Shown here: positions 1 to 8,031 of the stretch, in pieces | Layout: the number at the start of each line of letters is the position of its first letter | Position numbering within the stretch: position 1 is the first letter of the stretch | NCBI RefSeq assembly: GCF_000412695.1 | Contig: NC_021499.1 | Location: forward strand, 434,001-498,000 | Length of the DNA stretch: 64,000 nt | Source: Pseudomonas resinovorans NBRC 106553 | Lineage (GTDB): Bacteria > Pseudomonadota > Gammaproteobacteria > Pseudomonadales > Pseudomonadaceae | Direction of reading: 5' to 3' | Position numbers and translations under genes: made by a program | The notes under the pieces: generated by a model | Seen by the model: only the letters and a program-made list of their open reading frames with translations | What the model was told of the DNA's origin: nothing | Database searches by the model: none

Positions 1-831
1 GACTTTCACCGGGTCTTCCTTCTCGAGGATCTTCTCCATCAGCTGGCTTTCCATCGCCACATTGAACTGCAGGTTGTTCAGCAGCTTGCCGACGTTGGCG
101 CAGCGCGCCTCGTAGTCCGGCGGCACCACGGTGTAGACCTTGGCGGCGCCGTAGTCCGGGCCGAACACATCGTCACCACCAGACAGGTAAGTGATGTCGA
201 ACTGGGTGTTCATCGGGTGCGGGGCCCAGCCCAGGAACACCACCGGCTCCTTCTTCTTCACCGCGCGCTGCACCTGCACCAGCATGCCCGCCTCGGAAGA
301 CTCCACCATGCGGAACTCGCCCAGCGCGTACTGGTTGCCCTTGATCATCTTGTCGATCAGCAGGTTGCCGTCGTTGCCCGGCTCGATGCCGTAGATCTTG
401 CCGCCCAGCTGGTCCTTGAACTTGGCGATGTCCTGGAAGCTCTTGAGGCCCGCTTCAGCCGCGTAGGTGGGAACCGCCAGGGTGTACTTGGCGCCTTCCA
501 GGTTCGGCGTCGGCAGCACCTTCACGCCGTTGTCCTTGGTGAAGGGCTCGATCACCGCGTCCATGGAGGGTGCCCAGTAGCCGAGGAAGACGTCGATCTG
601 CTTGTTCTTCACGCCGGTGAAGGCGATGGGTACCGAGGCCATGATCTTGCGCGGGGTGTAGCCCAGTCCCTCGGTCAGCACCATGGCCACGCCGGTGGTC
701 GCGGCGATGTCGGCCCAACCGATCTCGGCGAAGCGCACCTGCTTGCAGCTCTGCGGCTCCTGGGCCCAGGCGCCCTGGGTCAGCGCGCAGGCCAACAAGC
801 CCAGTGCAGCAACACTTTTCATTCTTTTCAT
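1..831 (-). CDS. cbcX: Choline-type ABC transporter substrate-binding protein, 3' end outside window
   Basis: Periplasmic binding protein of the ProX/OpuAC family that delivers a quaternary amine, probably choline, to the CbcWV membrane complex. The protein begins MKRMKSVAAL with a signal peptide ending near residue 24 (GAWA-QEP), followed by family motifs such as FLGYWAPSMD, GKIYGIEPGNDGN and FLGWAPHPMN. The ATG at 831 is chosen over the in-frame one at 822 because GGGAG lies about 7 bases upstream. It is the third gene of a minus-strand operon after cbcV and cbcW, 35 bases after cbcW. The C-terminus runs off the left edge. Family assignment is firm; ligand specificity is inferred from gene order as known for P. 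aeruginosa cbcVWX. Confidence 0.9.
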   Translation of the reverse strand, partial: MKRMKSVAALGLLACALTQGAWAQEPQSCKQVRFAEIGWADIAATTGVAMVLTEGLGYTPRKIMASVPIAFTGVKNKQIDVFLGYWAPSMDAVIEPFTKDNGVKVLPTPNLEGAKYTLAVPTYAAEAGLKSFQDIAKFKDQLGGKIYGIEPGNDGNLLIDKMIKGNQYALGEFRMVESSEAGMLVQVQRAVKKKEPVVFLGWAPHPMNTQFDITYLSGGDDVFGPDYGAAKVYTVVPPDYEARCANVGKLLNNLQFNVAMESQLMEKILEKEDPVKV

Positions 832-866
832 TCGCGACTCCCTGACATTGAAAGATGAAGCGTTAT

Positions 867-1760
867 TTATTGTGGTTGCTGCCGCTGGAACCGCGCACTC
901 AGCCGGCCGAAGGCCTTGCCGCGGGTGGACGTCTGGCGAGTCCCGAAACTTTCGGTGATACGGTCGAGGATGATCGCCAGCAGTACCACCGCCATGCCGC
1001 TTTCGAAGCCGAGGCCAATGTCCAGGCGCTGGATACTGGCGAGCACGTCGTTACCCAGGCCACCGGCACCGACCATCGAAGCGATGATCACCATGGACAG
1101 CGCCATCATGATGGTCTGGTTCACGCCGGCCATGATCGACGGCATGGCATTGGGCAGCTGCACTTTGTATAGCAGTTGCCAGCTGGTGCAGCCGAAGGAT
1201 TGTCCGGCTTCGACGATTTCCTTGTTCACCTGGCGGATGCCGAGGGCGGTGAGGCGCACCGCCGGCGGCATGGCGAAGATCACCGTGGCGATGATGCCGG
1301 GCACGCGACCGAGGCCGAAGAGCATGGCGGCGGGGATCAGGTAGACGAAGGCCGGCATGGTCTGCATGAAGTCGAGTATTGGCCGGATGACGATGGAGAC
1401 GCGCTCGCTCTTGGCCGCCCAGATACCCAGCGGGATGCCGAGCAGCAGGCTGATCAGGGTGGAGGAGAAGGTCAGGCCGAGGGTGACCACGGTCTGTTCC
1501 CAGAAGCCGGTCATCACGATGAGGATCAAGGACACCGCGGTGAAGGCGGCGAACTTGATGCCGATGCGCCAGAAGCCGAGCCCCACGAAGATGGCGATCA
1601 CCAACCAGGTCGGTGGCCAGAGCAGCAGGCGCTCGATCATCTCGGAGAAGCCGCTGACCACGTTGCCGACGCTCTCGAAGGCGCCGCTGTAGTTTTCCAG
1701 CAGGTGCTGGACGACGTCGTTGACCCAGCTGCCCAGATCCAGTTTCTCAGTCATCGTCAT
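867..1760 (-). CDS. cbcW: Choline/betaine/carnitine ABC transporter permease CbcW
   Basis: Inner-membrane permease of the ProW/OpuAB type, 297 aa. Several hydrophobic spans are visible (about residues 45-75, 80-110, 135-160, 205-240 and 250-270). The BPD_transp_1 coupling loop lies around residues 180-215, with the EAGQSFGCTSWQLLYKVQLP stretch. It overlaps the upstream ATPase gene by 4 bases (ATGA), so the two are probably translationally coupled. Three separate substrate-binding proteins in this window could feed the same permease, as described for the Cbc system. The C-terminal tail is polar and Gln-rich. Confidence 0.93.
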   Translation of the reverse strand: MTMTEKLDLGSWVNDVVQHLLENYSGAFESVGNVVSGFSEMIERLLLWPPTWLVIAIFVGLGFWRIGIKFAAFTAVSLILIVMTGFWEQTVVTLGLTFSSTLISLLLGIPLGIWAAKSERVSIVIRPILDFMQTMPAFVYLIPAAMLFGLGRVPGIIATVIFAMPPAVRLTALGIRQVNKEIVEAGQSFGCTSWQLLYKVQLPNAMPSIMAGVNQTIMMALSMVIIASMVGAGGLGNDVLASIQRLDIGLGFESGMAVVLLAIILDRITESFGTRQTSTRGKAFGRLSARFQRQQPQ

Positions 1761-2953
1761 TCTCCCCGCAGGCGGCTCAGCAGGCGGCCTTTGCTGATCG
1801 CGCCGCTATAGCGGCCTGTCTGGTCGACCACCGGGATCGGCCCTTCGTTGATCACCAGGCGCTGGATGACGCTGTCCAGCGGCAGGTCCTCCGGTACCGG
1901 GTCGATGTGCTTGAGCAGGCTCTGCTCCAGGTCCATGGTCTGGCCGCCCTCTACCAGCAGGGCGATCTTCTCCAGGCTGATGGAACCACGGAAGTTGTTC
2001 TTCTCGTCGACGATGAAGGCGTAGTGCTTGTCCATGTTCTGCAGCGTCTGGCACACGGTCTGCGCGTCGGGCGCCTTGCCGTTGTGCACGAACAGCGGAA
2101 CGCTGTCGGACATGAGCTGGCCGGCGGTGAGGTAGCGGCTGGTGTCGACGGTGTTGAAGAAGTTGCGCACGTAGTCGTTGGCCGGGTTCTCGATGATCTC
2201 CTGGGGCGTGCCCACCTGGATCAGCCGGCCGCCTTCCATGATGCCGATGCGCGAGCCGATGCGCATGGCTTCCTCGATATCGTGGGAGACGAAGATGATG
2301 GTGCGGCTGTGCTTCTTCTGCAGGTCCAGCAGCACGTCCTGCATCTCGCGGCGCTTGAGCGGGTCGAGGGCGGAGAAGGCCTCGTCCATGATGATCATCG
2401 ATGGGTCGACCGCCAGGGCGCGGGCCAGGCCCACGCGCTGTTGCATGCCACCCGAGAGCTCGTGGGGATACTTGTGGGCGAAGTTGGCCAGGCCGACCTG
2501 CTCCAGTACTTCCATGGCGCGCTTCTCGCGCTCCTTCTTGCTCTTGCCGGCCACTTCCAGGCCGAAGGACGCATTGTCCAGCACGCTGCGCGAAGGCATC
2601 AGGGCGAAGGACTGGAACACCATGCTCATGTCGCGGCGACGCAGGTCGATCAGTTGCGCCTTGGGCAGCTTGGCGACGTTCTGGCCGTCGATGAACACAT
2701 CGCCGGCGGTGGGTTCGATCAAGCGGTTGATCAGGCGGATCAGGGTGGATTTGCCGGAACCCGACAGGCCCATCAGTACGAAGATCTCGCCCTCATTGAC
2801 GCTGAAGGAGACATCGCTGACGCCGATCACGGCGCCACGCTCGGCAAGGATCTTCTCCTTGCTCCAGCCTTGCTTGAGTAAATCGATTGCTTCTTGTGGC
2901 TGTTGCCCGAAAACCTTGTAGAGGTTTTGAACCACGATCTTTCCAGACTGCAT
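1757..2953 (-). CDS. cbcV: Choline/betaine/carnitine ABC transporter ATPase CbcV
   Basis: Cytoplasmic ATPase (398 aa) energising CbcW. Walker A GLSGSGKST is near residue 63, the Q-loop is in MVFQSFALMP, the ABC signature is LSGGMQQRV, Walker B is MIIMDEAFSALDP and the switch His is in FVSHDIEEA. The last ~120 residues form tandem CBS-like repeats as in ProV/OpuAA, which in that family sense ionic strength or nucleotides. First gene of the cbcVWX operon; its promoter should lie in the 416-base gap upstream. Expression is probably under GbdR, by analogy with P. aeruginosa. Confidence 0.94.
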   Translation of the reverse strand: MQSGKIVVQNLYKVFGQQPQEAIDLLKQGWSKEKILAERGAVIGVSDVSFSVNEGEIFVLMGLSGSGKSTLIRLINRLIEPTAGDVFIDGQNVAKLPKAQLIDLRRRDMSMVFQSFALMPSRSVLDNASFGLEVAGKSKKEREKRAMEVLEQVGLANFAHKYPHELSGGMQQRVGLARALAVDPSMIIMDEAFSALDPLKRREMQDVLLDLQKKHSRTIIFVSHDIEEAMRIGSRIGIMEGGRLIQVGTPQEIIENPANDYVRNFFNTVDTSRYLTAGQLMSDSVPLFVHNGKAPDAQTVCQTLQNMDKHYAFIVDEKNNFRGSISLEKIALLVEGGQTMDLEQSLLKHIDPVPEDLPLDSVIQRLVINEGPIPVVDQTGRYSGAISKGRLLSRLRGE

Positions 2954-3369
2954 GGGATATTTCCCCTTCAGTAGACATCCAGGTCAGCTACACGGAGCCA
3001 GATTGGGCGCTCGACGACGCCCAGCCTGGTGATGCCGACTGTCTTGCCTGTGTGGATAACAATGTTTCGAGAACCTGACAGCCCTCTGGCAGTGTTACGA
3101 AACCCATTCCCTGGGCGGGTTCAGCACCTCGGCCGGAGGTGCGCGTACTTCCGAAATTTCTTATTAGGCCGGCCTCTGCTTCGGGGGGAGGCCGCCGCTT
3201 GTGTTCTTCGGTCCGGAGCTGAGTGCTCGCGGTCTGTCGGTCCACGGGAACCGACAGCGACGAAATCGGGTGTCTCAACGATAAAGCCTTGAGGCCGGGG
3301 CAATTGTCGGTTTACGACGTCCATATGTTGCGCGACGACATGGCCTATGGATATCGCTGAATGCACGCA
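2954..3369. other. Intergenic region upstream of cbcV with two hairpins
   Basis: No credible gene. It should hold the cbcV promoter and the end of the upstream binding-protein transcript. Two perfect inverted repeats are visible: GCACCTC 3124-3130 with GAGGTGC 3136-3142, and GGCCTC 3171-3176 with GAGGCC 3188-3193. In minus-strand sense the second is followed by TAATAAGAAATTTC, so it could be a weak terminator. A perfect DnaA-box match on the reverse strand (TGTGGATAA) is at 3051-3059. Confidence 0.5.
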
Positions 3370-4323
3370 TCACGGCGCTTTGGCCTGGGTCAGGAGGGCG
3401 GGCAGCGGGCCGCCGTCGCGCGCGGTGACACCCTGCAGCCAGGAGGCCAGGACGTCGGGGTTGGCCTTCAACCAGCGCTTGGCTTCGCGTCGCCGATTGG
3501 TGCTCTGATTCAGTATGGCTTCCATCAGGTGGTTCTCCATGGCCAGGCTGAATTTCAGGTTCGTCAGCAGTCGTCCGAGGTTCGGGCACTCCGTGGTCAG
3601 GCCCTTGCGCACGTTGGTGTAGACGGTGGCGCCGCCGTAGTCGGGGCCGAACCAGTCATCCCCGCCAGACAGGTAATGCATCTTCAGCTGGTTGTTCATG
3701 GGGTGGGGTTCCCAGCCCAGGAACACCGCCCATTGCTCCAGGTGCTCGGCGCGTTTGACCTGGGAGAGCATGCCGTTCTCGCTGGACTCTACCAGTTGGA
3801 AGTCGCCGAGGCCCAAGGCGTTCCCCGTGATCATCTTCTGGATCAGCTTGTTGCCGTCGTTGCCGGGCTCGATGCCGTAGATCTTCCCGCCCAGCTGCTG
3901 CTTGAACTTGGCCAGGTCGGCGAAGCTGCGTACGCCGCCATCCCAGGCCGCCTGGTTCACCGCCAGGGTGTACTTGGCGCCGGTGAGGTTGGCGCCAAGG
4001 CTCTCCACCGTGCCTTTTTCCAGGTAGGGGCGGAGGTCGTTTTCCATGCTCGGCATCCAGTTGCCGAGGAACACGTCGATCTTGCCGTCGCCCAGGGCCT
4101 TGTAGGTGTCGGGCACCGACAGGCGCCTGACCTTGGTGATGTAGCCCAGCTCGCTCAGGACATGGCGGGTGACGGCGGTGGTGACGGTGATGTCGCTCCA
4201 GCCCACATCGGCGAAATGCACGGTGGAGCAGCGTTCGGGGTCGGCGGCGAGGGCGGCCTGGGTGGTGCCAAGGGAAACGGCCAGCAGCGTGGCCGCCAAC
4301 AGGGGAGTGGTGGGTCGCGTCAT
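3370..4323 (-). CDS. Additional quaternary-amine substrate-binding protein (orphan, Cbc type)
   Basis: A second ProX/OpuAC-family periplasmic protein, 317 aa, with a signal peptide ending at about residue 27 (AALA-ADPE). It shares the core motifs of CbcX and CaiX (VGWSDITVTTAV, FLGNWMPSMENDL, GKIYGIEPGNDGN, FLGWEPHPMN). It is clearly paralogous to both, but no permease or ATPase travels with it and it is separated from cbcV by 416 bases. The likely role is to present another ligand (betaine, choline or a related amine) to CbcWV. Ligand not determinable from sequence alone. Confidence 0.85.
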   Translation of the reverse strand: MTRPTTPLLAATLLAVSLGTTQAALAADPERCSTVHFADVGWSDITVTTAVTRHVLSELGYITKVRRLSVPDTYKALGDGKIDVFLGNWMPSMENDLRPYLEKGTVESLGANLTGAKYTLAVNQAAWDGGVRSFADLAKFKQQLGGKIYGIEPGNDGNKLIQKMITGNALGLGDFQLVESSENGMLSQVKRAEHLEQWAVFLGWEPHPMNNQLKMHYLSGGDDWFGPDYGGATVYTNVRKGLTTECPNLGRLLTNLKFSLAMENHLMEAILNQSTNRRREAKRWLKANPDVLASWLQGVTARDGGPLPALLTQAKAP

Positions 4324-4671
4324 CGAGGGGGCCGTCCACAGCAGGATTTATTGTCGTTTTCCGGACTCGCGTGGCTGTCGGACTGCTGCAGACCCCGCCC
4401 TCCGGGCGGTGGAATGATGCGGGCCAGACGGATCGCCTGACTACCGATTGGGTCGCAGTCAGAACTTATCTGTCGCGGGCTGTGCGGGGCAATGGGCGGA
4501 GCGGTGCGTGCGTCAGACCGATCGCGAATGAATTCGCTCCTACAAAGTTCCCCCGGCACCTCCTGTGCCGGCGAGGGCGTGTTTGGATACGAGCGAGTCG
4601 GTGTGGGACGTCGCGGTTTCGGTCAAATGCCGATCATGTCCGGCAAGTGTCATCCCTTCCGGAGTTGCCCC
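4324..4671. other. Divergent intergenic region between binding protein and sdaB
   Basis: No gene is supported. The open reading frame of sdaB extends upstream to 4492, but that extension (Cys/Arg/Gly-rich, no family similarity) is rejected. A half copy of dispersed repeat family A (GATCGCGAATGAATTCGCTC onward) occupies 4520-4543. Promoters for both flanking genes should be here; I see no convincing -35/-10 pair. Confidence 0.4.
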
Positions 4672-6048
4672 GTGGCTATCAGCGTGTTCGACCTGTTCAA
4701 GATCGGTATCGGCCCCTCCAGTTCGCATACCGTGGGCCCGATGCGGGCGGCGGCGCAGTTCGCCACGGCGCTGCGCGAGGGTGGGCTGCTGGCGCAGGTG
4801 CGGCGGGTCGAGGTGCGTCTGTACGGCTCGCTGTCGGCCACCGGCGTCGGCCACGGCACCGACCGCGCGACCCTGCTGGGGCTGATGGGCGAATGGCCGG
4901 ACCAGATCGAACCCAAGCAGATCGGTCCGCGCATCCAGGCCCTGCAGGAATGCCGCGAGCTGTTGCTCGGCGGCACGCATCCGGTGCCTTTCGAGTGGCA
5001 ACGCGACCTGCTGCTGCTGGAGGAAAACCTGCCCTATCACCCCAACGCCATGACCCTGATCGTCTTCGGCGAGGCCGGTGAACTGCACCGCGACACCTAC
5101 TACTCCATCGGCGGCGGCTTCGTCGTCGACGAGGCCCAGGCGCAAGCCGGCCAGCTCGACCAGGACAGCACCGTGCTGCCCTACGACTTTTCCAGCGGCG
5201 AGGAACTGCTGCGGCTCTGCCAGCGCCACAACCTGCGCGTCGCCGAGCTGATGCTGGCCAACGAGAAGGCCTGGCGCAGCGAGGCGGAGATCCGCGCCGG
5301 GCTGCTGAAACTCTGGGACGCCATGCAGGAATGCGTGACCAACGGCCTGGGCCAGGAGGGCATCCTGCCCGGCGGGCTGAACGTGCGCCGGCGTGCCGCG
5401 CGGCTGCACCGCAGCCTGCAGGAACTGGGCAAGCCGAACGTCATCGGCAGCACCATGAGCGCCATGGAGTGGGTGAACCTCTACGCCCTGGCAGTGAACG
5501 AGGAAAACGCCGCCGGCGGGCGCATGGTGACCGCGCCCACCAATGGCGCGGCGGGGATCATCCCGGCGGTGCTGCACTACTACATGCGCTTCAACCCCGA
5601 GGCCAGCGAGGACGACGTGGTGAACTTCTTCCTCGGCGCCGCGGCGGTGGGCATCCTGTGCAAGAAGAACGCCTCGATCTCCGGCGCCGAAGTGGGCTGC
5701 CAGGGCGAGGTGGGCTCGGCCTGCGCGATGGCGGCGGCGGGCCTGGCGGAAGTGCTGGGGGCGACTCCCGCGCAGCTGGAGAACGCGGCGGAGATCGGCC
5801 TGGAACACAACCTGGGGCTGACCTGCGACCCGGTGGGCGGGCTGGTGCAGGTGCCCTGCATCGAGCGCAACGCGATCGCCGCGGTGAAGGCGATCAACGC
5901 GGCGCAGATGGCCCTGCGCGGCGACGGCGAACACTTCATCTCGCTGGACCAGGCGATCCGCACCATGCGCGACACCGGCGCCGACATGCACGACAAGTAC
6001 AAGGAAACCTCCCGCGGCGGCCTTGCCGTGAGCGCGGTGGAATGCTGA
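4672..6048 (+). CDS. sdaB: L-serine ammonia-lyase (iron-sulfur dependent)
   Basis: Deaminates L-serine to pyruvate and ammonia, the exit step of betaine-derived glycine/serine into central metabolism. Start is the GTG at 4672 ([20 protein letters not shown]), giving 458 aa, the normal length; GGAG at 4661-4664 is 7 bases upstream. The N-terminal beta domain carries the [12 protein letters not shown] motif; the C-terminal alpha domain has the conserved Cys in [28 protein letters not shown] and a further Cys in [18 protein letters not shown] that would bind the [4Fe-4S] cluster. Lies directly before gbdR. A deleted second copy of this gene lies at 50231-50332. Confidence 0.95.
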   Translation: MAISVFDLFKIGIGPSSSHTVGPMRAAAQFATALREGGLLAQVRRVEVRLYGSLSATGVGHGTDRATLLGLMGEWPDQIEPKQIGPRIQALQECRELLLGGTHPVPFEWQRDLLLLEENLPYHPNAMTLIVFGEAGELHRDTYYSIGGGFVVDEAQAQAGQLDQDSTVLPYDFSSGEELLRLCQRHNLRVAELMLANEKAWRSEAEIRAGLLKLWDAMQECVTNGLGQEGILPGGLNVRRRAARLHRSLQELGKPNVIGSTMSAMEWVNLYALAVNEENAAGGRMVTAPTNGAAGIIPAVLHYYMRFNPEASEDDVVNFFLGAAAVGILCKKNASISGAEVGCQGEVGSACAMAAAGLAEVLGATPAQLENAAEIGLEHNLGLTCDPVGGLVQVPCIERNAIAAVKAINAAQMALRGDGEHFISLDQAIRTMRDTGADMHDKYKETSRGGLAVSAVEC

Positions 6049-6213
6049 TCCGCAATCGACCAGCCCGGCCGACGCTGCTCCGCCATGGTGCAGAACGCTT
6101 TTGAAGGTATCGACGACTTTACAGTCGGAATCGGAATTTACAGTCTGTTACTGAAGGTGCTGTCCCGCAGCACGCGGTGACAAGCGCCGCTACCGGCAGT
6201 GCTACCTAAGTCC

Positions 6214-6240
6214 CCAGGGCCCAGAAGACGCGGGCCCTGG
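6214..6240 (+). terminator. Hairpin after sdaB
   Basis: Perfect 9-bp stem CCAGGGCCC (6214-6222) with GGGCCCTGG (6232-6240) and a 9-base loop, 166 bases after the sdaB stop. No U-tract follows, so it may be a factor-assisted terminator or an RNA-stabilising structure rather than a classical intrinsic terminator. Confidence 0.5.
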
Positions 6241-6242
6241 CG

Positions 6243-6264
6243 GTCGCAAACAGAATGATTCTGT
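6243..6264. promoter_or_regulatory. Candidate operator upstream of gbdR
   Basis: GTCGCAAACAG at 6243-6253 runs into the perfect 15-base palindrome ACAGAATGATTCTGT (6250-6264). The first 11 bases match elements before gbcB (41646-41656, one mismatch) and glyA (55884-55894, identical). It is a candidate GbdR-family site allowing autoregulation; the assignment to a particular regulator is inference. Confidence 0.45.
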
Positions 6265-6283
6265 CGCTCATGCCTAGGCCCTA

Positions 6284-6299
6284 TGGCACAGGGTTTGGA
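6284..6299 (+). promoter_or_regulatory. Possible sigma-54 promoter of gbdR
   Basis: TGGCACAGGGTTTGGA has the -24 TGGCAC element and GG to -12 spacing of sigma-54 promoters, but has GG where the -12 element normally has GC. It lies about 150 bases before the gbdR start. NtrC/CbrB-type control of gbdR is known in pseudomonads as I recall, which makes it plausible; no upstream activator site was identified. Confidence 0.35.
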
Positions 6300-6394
6300 T
6301 GTGTTTTGCTGTTTTTGATTGAACAGCCAAACAACTTAGGCACGACCTTTGCGTAGGTTTGGTATCTCCTGGTGATTGCAGTACCGGGCCATAA

Positions 6395-6418
6395 CAAAAA
6401 AGCCTCGAAAACGAGGCT
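6395..6418 (-). terminator. Minus-strand intrinsic terminator inside the gbdR leader
   Basis: AGCCTCG (6401-6407), loop AAAA, CGAGGCT (6412-6418), preceded on the plus strand by six A residues. Read on the minus strand this is a 7-bp stem followed by a T-run, a textbook intrinsic terminator. No minus-strand gene ends here: gbdR lies immediately to the right in plus orientation. It could stop antisense transcription through gbdR. Confidence 0.7.
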
Positions 6419-6449
6419 CCGCTCCGTGCCTAGTCTGAGGGTTTTGCTG

Positions 6450-7553
6450 ATGTCACAGTTCAATCAAGGGGCGCAACCCCAGAACCGTGTTCCCCAGTCC
6501 ATCGGTTTCCTCCTGTTGGACAACTTCACCCTGATTTCCCTGGCGTCCGCGGTGGAACCGCTGCGCATGGCCAACCACCTCTCCGGCCGCGAACTCTACC
6601 GTTGGCACACCCTCAGCCAGGAAGGCCGACCGGTCAGCGCCAGCGACGGCCTGCAGATCACCCCCGACAGCGCCCTGGATAACAGCCCGGCCCTGGATGC
6701 GGTGATCGTCTGTGGCGGTGTCGACATCCAGCACAGCGTCACTCGCGAACACGTGCAATGGCTGCAGCAGCAGGCCCGTCATGGTCGCCAGCTCGGCGCC
6801 GTGTGCACCGGCAGCTGGGCGCTGGCCAAGGCCGGCCTGCTCGACGGCTTCGAGTGCAGCGTGCACTGGGAGTGCCTGGCGGCCATGCAGGAAGCCTTCC
6901 CCCGCGCCGGCATCAGCACCCGGCTGTTCTCCATCGACCGCAACCGCTACACCTCGTCCGGCGGCACCGCGCCGATGGACATGGTGCTGCACCTGATCGC
7001 CCGCGAGCATGGTCGCGAACTGGCCGCGGCGATCTCCGAGATGTTCATCTACGAGCGCATCCGCAACGAGCAGGACCACCAGCGTGTGCCGCTCAAGCAC
7101 ATGCTCGGCACCAACCAGCCGAAGCTGCAGGAAATCGTCGCGCTGATGGAGGCCAACCTGGAGGAGCCCATCGACCTCGACGAGCTGGCTTGCTACGTCG
7201 ACGTCTCGCGTCGCCAGCTGGAGCGCCTGTTCCAGAAGTACCTGCACTGCTCGCCGTCGCGCTATTACCTCAAGCTGCGCCTGATCCGCGCGCGCCAGCT
7301 GCTGAAGCAGACCGCCATGTCCATCATCGAAGTGGCGTCGGTGTGCGGCTTCGTTTCCACCCCGCACTTCTCCAAGTGCTACCGCGAGTACTTCGGCATT
7401 CCGCCTCGTGACGAGCGCGCCGGCCAGAACGCCAACGTGGTCGCCCTGATGCCGGTGCCGGACGAGCTGGTGCGCAACGCACCGTCCACCGCCGGCGTGG
7501 CCCTGAGCCGCGCCCAGGGCGAGTCAACCTTCGCCAGCGTGCGAGTGGTCTGA
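6450..7553 (+). CDS. gbdR: Betaine/dimethylglycine-responsive AraC regulator GbdR
   Basis: Transcription activator of betaine catabolism, 367 aa, matching the known GbdR length. The start is the ATG at 6450 (MSQFNQGAQPQN), with GAGG 9 bases upstream; the longer frame from 6372 is rejected. Residues about 20-190 form a GATase1-like ligand domain with the elbow GAVCTGSWALAKAGLL and the SVHWE and SSGGTAPMDM motifs. Residues about 225-330 form the AraC DNA-binding domain with two helix-turn-helix units (ELACYVDVSRRQLERLFQKY and VASVCGFVSTPHFSKCYREY). It follows sdaB and faces the dgc operon. A paralogue is at 50337-51335. Confidence 0.96.
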   Translation: MSQFNQGAQPQNRVPQSIGFLLLDNFTLISLASAVEPLRMANHLSGRELYRWHTLSQEGRPVSASDGLQITPDSALDNSPALDAVIVCGGVDIQHSVTREHVQWLQQQARHGRQLGAVCTGSWALAKAGLLDGFECSVHWECLAAMQEAFPRAGISTRLFSIDRNRYTSSGGTAPMDMVLHLIAREHGRELAAAISEMFIYERIRNEQDHQRVPLKHMLGTNQPKLQEIVALMEANLEEPIDLDELACYVDVSRRQLERLFQKYLHCSPSRYYLKLRLIRARQLLKQTAMSIIEVASVCGFVSTPHFSKCYREYFGIPPRDERAGQNANVVALMPVPDELVRNAPSTAGVALSRAQGESTFASVRVV

Positions 7554-7560
7554 CGGGAGC

Positions 7561-7600
7561 TGTAGGAGCGATTTCAATCGCGAATGAACTCGCTCCTGCG
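7561..7600. repeat. Dispersed palindrome family A, short copy
   Basis: TGTAGGAGCGATTTCAATCG followed by its complementary arm ending CGCTCCTGCG, with almost no central spacer. Same arm sequences as the longer copies at 16249, 21754, 43806, 46721 and 54478. Confidence 0.75.
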
Positions 7601-7605
7601 ATGAT

Positions 7606-7635
7606 GAGAAAAGGCGCCAATCGGCGCCTTTTCTC
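7606..7635 (+). terminator. gbdR terminator (bidirectional)
   Basis: Perfect 13-bp stem GAGAAAAGGCGCC (7606-7618), loop AATC, GGCGCCTTTTCTC (7623-7635). A-rich on one side and T-rich on the other, so it should work in both directions. It lies 53 bases after the gbdR stop. Confidence 0.9.
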
Positions 7636-7643
7636 GTTCTCGC

Positions 7644-7703
7644 GTAGCCCGGATGAAATCCGGGAAATGCATTGAAGCGCGCCCCGGATTGCATCCGGGC
7701 TAC
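7644..7703. repeat. Dispersed palindrome family B (GTAGCCCGGAT type)
   Basis: Arms GTAGCCCGGAT and ATCCGGGCTAC with internal ATCCGGG/CCCGGAT pairs. Other copies are at 25040-25100 and, truncated, at 63523-63542. Flanked here by two terminator hairpins. Confidence 0.75.
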
Positions 7704-7710
7704 AGGCATG

Positions 7711-7740
7711 AAAAAGGGCGCCGATTGGCGCCCCTTCTTC
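7711..7740 (-). terminator. Terminator of the dgc operon
   Basis: GGGCGCC (7716-7722), loop GATT, GGCGCCC (7727-7733), with AAAAA at 7711-7715 that becomes a T-run on the minus strand. It lies 15 bases beyond the stop of the last dgc-operon gene. Confidence 0.88.
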
Positions 7741-7754
7741 GTTCGGTCAACGGC

Positions 7755-8000
7755 TCAACGTGGCACCAGGGCCGGCAGCAGCGTCCGGGAAATCGCCTCG
7801 CGCACGTTCGGCAGCAAGGTGGCGCTGCCTCCCAGCAGTTCCTCCACCAGACGCCGCAGGGCGACGGCGCGCTCCGGGCTGAGGCCGCTCACGGCTTGTT
7901 CGCAGGCCTGCTCGGCGCTGACCCCCGGTGGGATGCTGAGCCCCAGCGCCACCAGACGCTCGCGGAAATCTTCCTGGTCGATCAGATCGGCATGCATCAT
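7755..8000 (-). CDS. Small conserved-context protein, 81 aa, last gene of the dgc operon
   Basis: Begins MMHADLIDQEDFRERL; the start at 8000 has a perfect AGGAGG 9 bases upstream, so it is very likely translated. It is acidic to neutral, helix-rich, without signal peptide, transmembrane segment or Cys. The middle (SAEQACEQAVSGLSPERAVALRRLVEELLG) looks amphipathic. It lies 31 bases after the ETF beta-like gene and before the operon terminator. I do not recognise the family. The position suggests a role in assembly or control of the dimethylglycine demethylase/ETF system, but that is only context. Confidence 0.75.
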   Translation of the reverse strand: MMHADLIDQEDFRERLVALGLSIPPGVSAEQACEQAVSGLSPERAVALRRLVEELLGGSATLLPNVREAISRTLLPALVPR

Positions 8001-8031
8001 CGCGCTATTCCTCCTAATGGTTGCCGCGCGA

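Noticed and set aside
4492..4671. Extended N-terminus of sdaB
   Set aside because: The SdaB family starts at VAISVFDLF; upstream residues are not family-like and GTG 4672 has a good Shine-Dalgarno.
7561..7740. CRISPR or tandem repeat array
   Set aside because: These are two different palindromic elements and two terminators without regular spacers.
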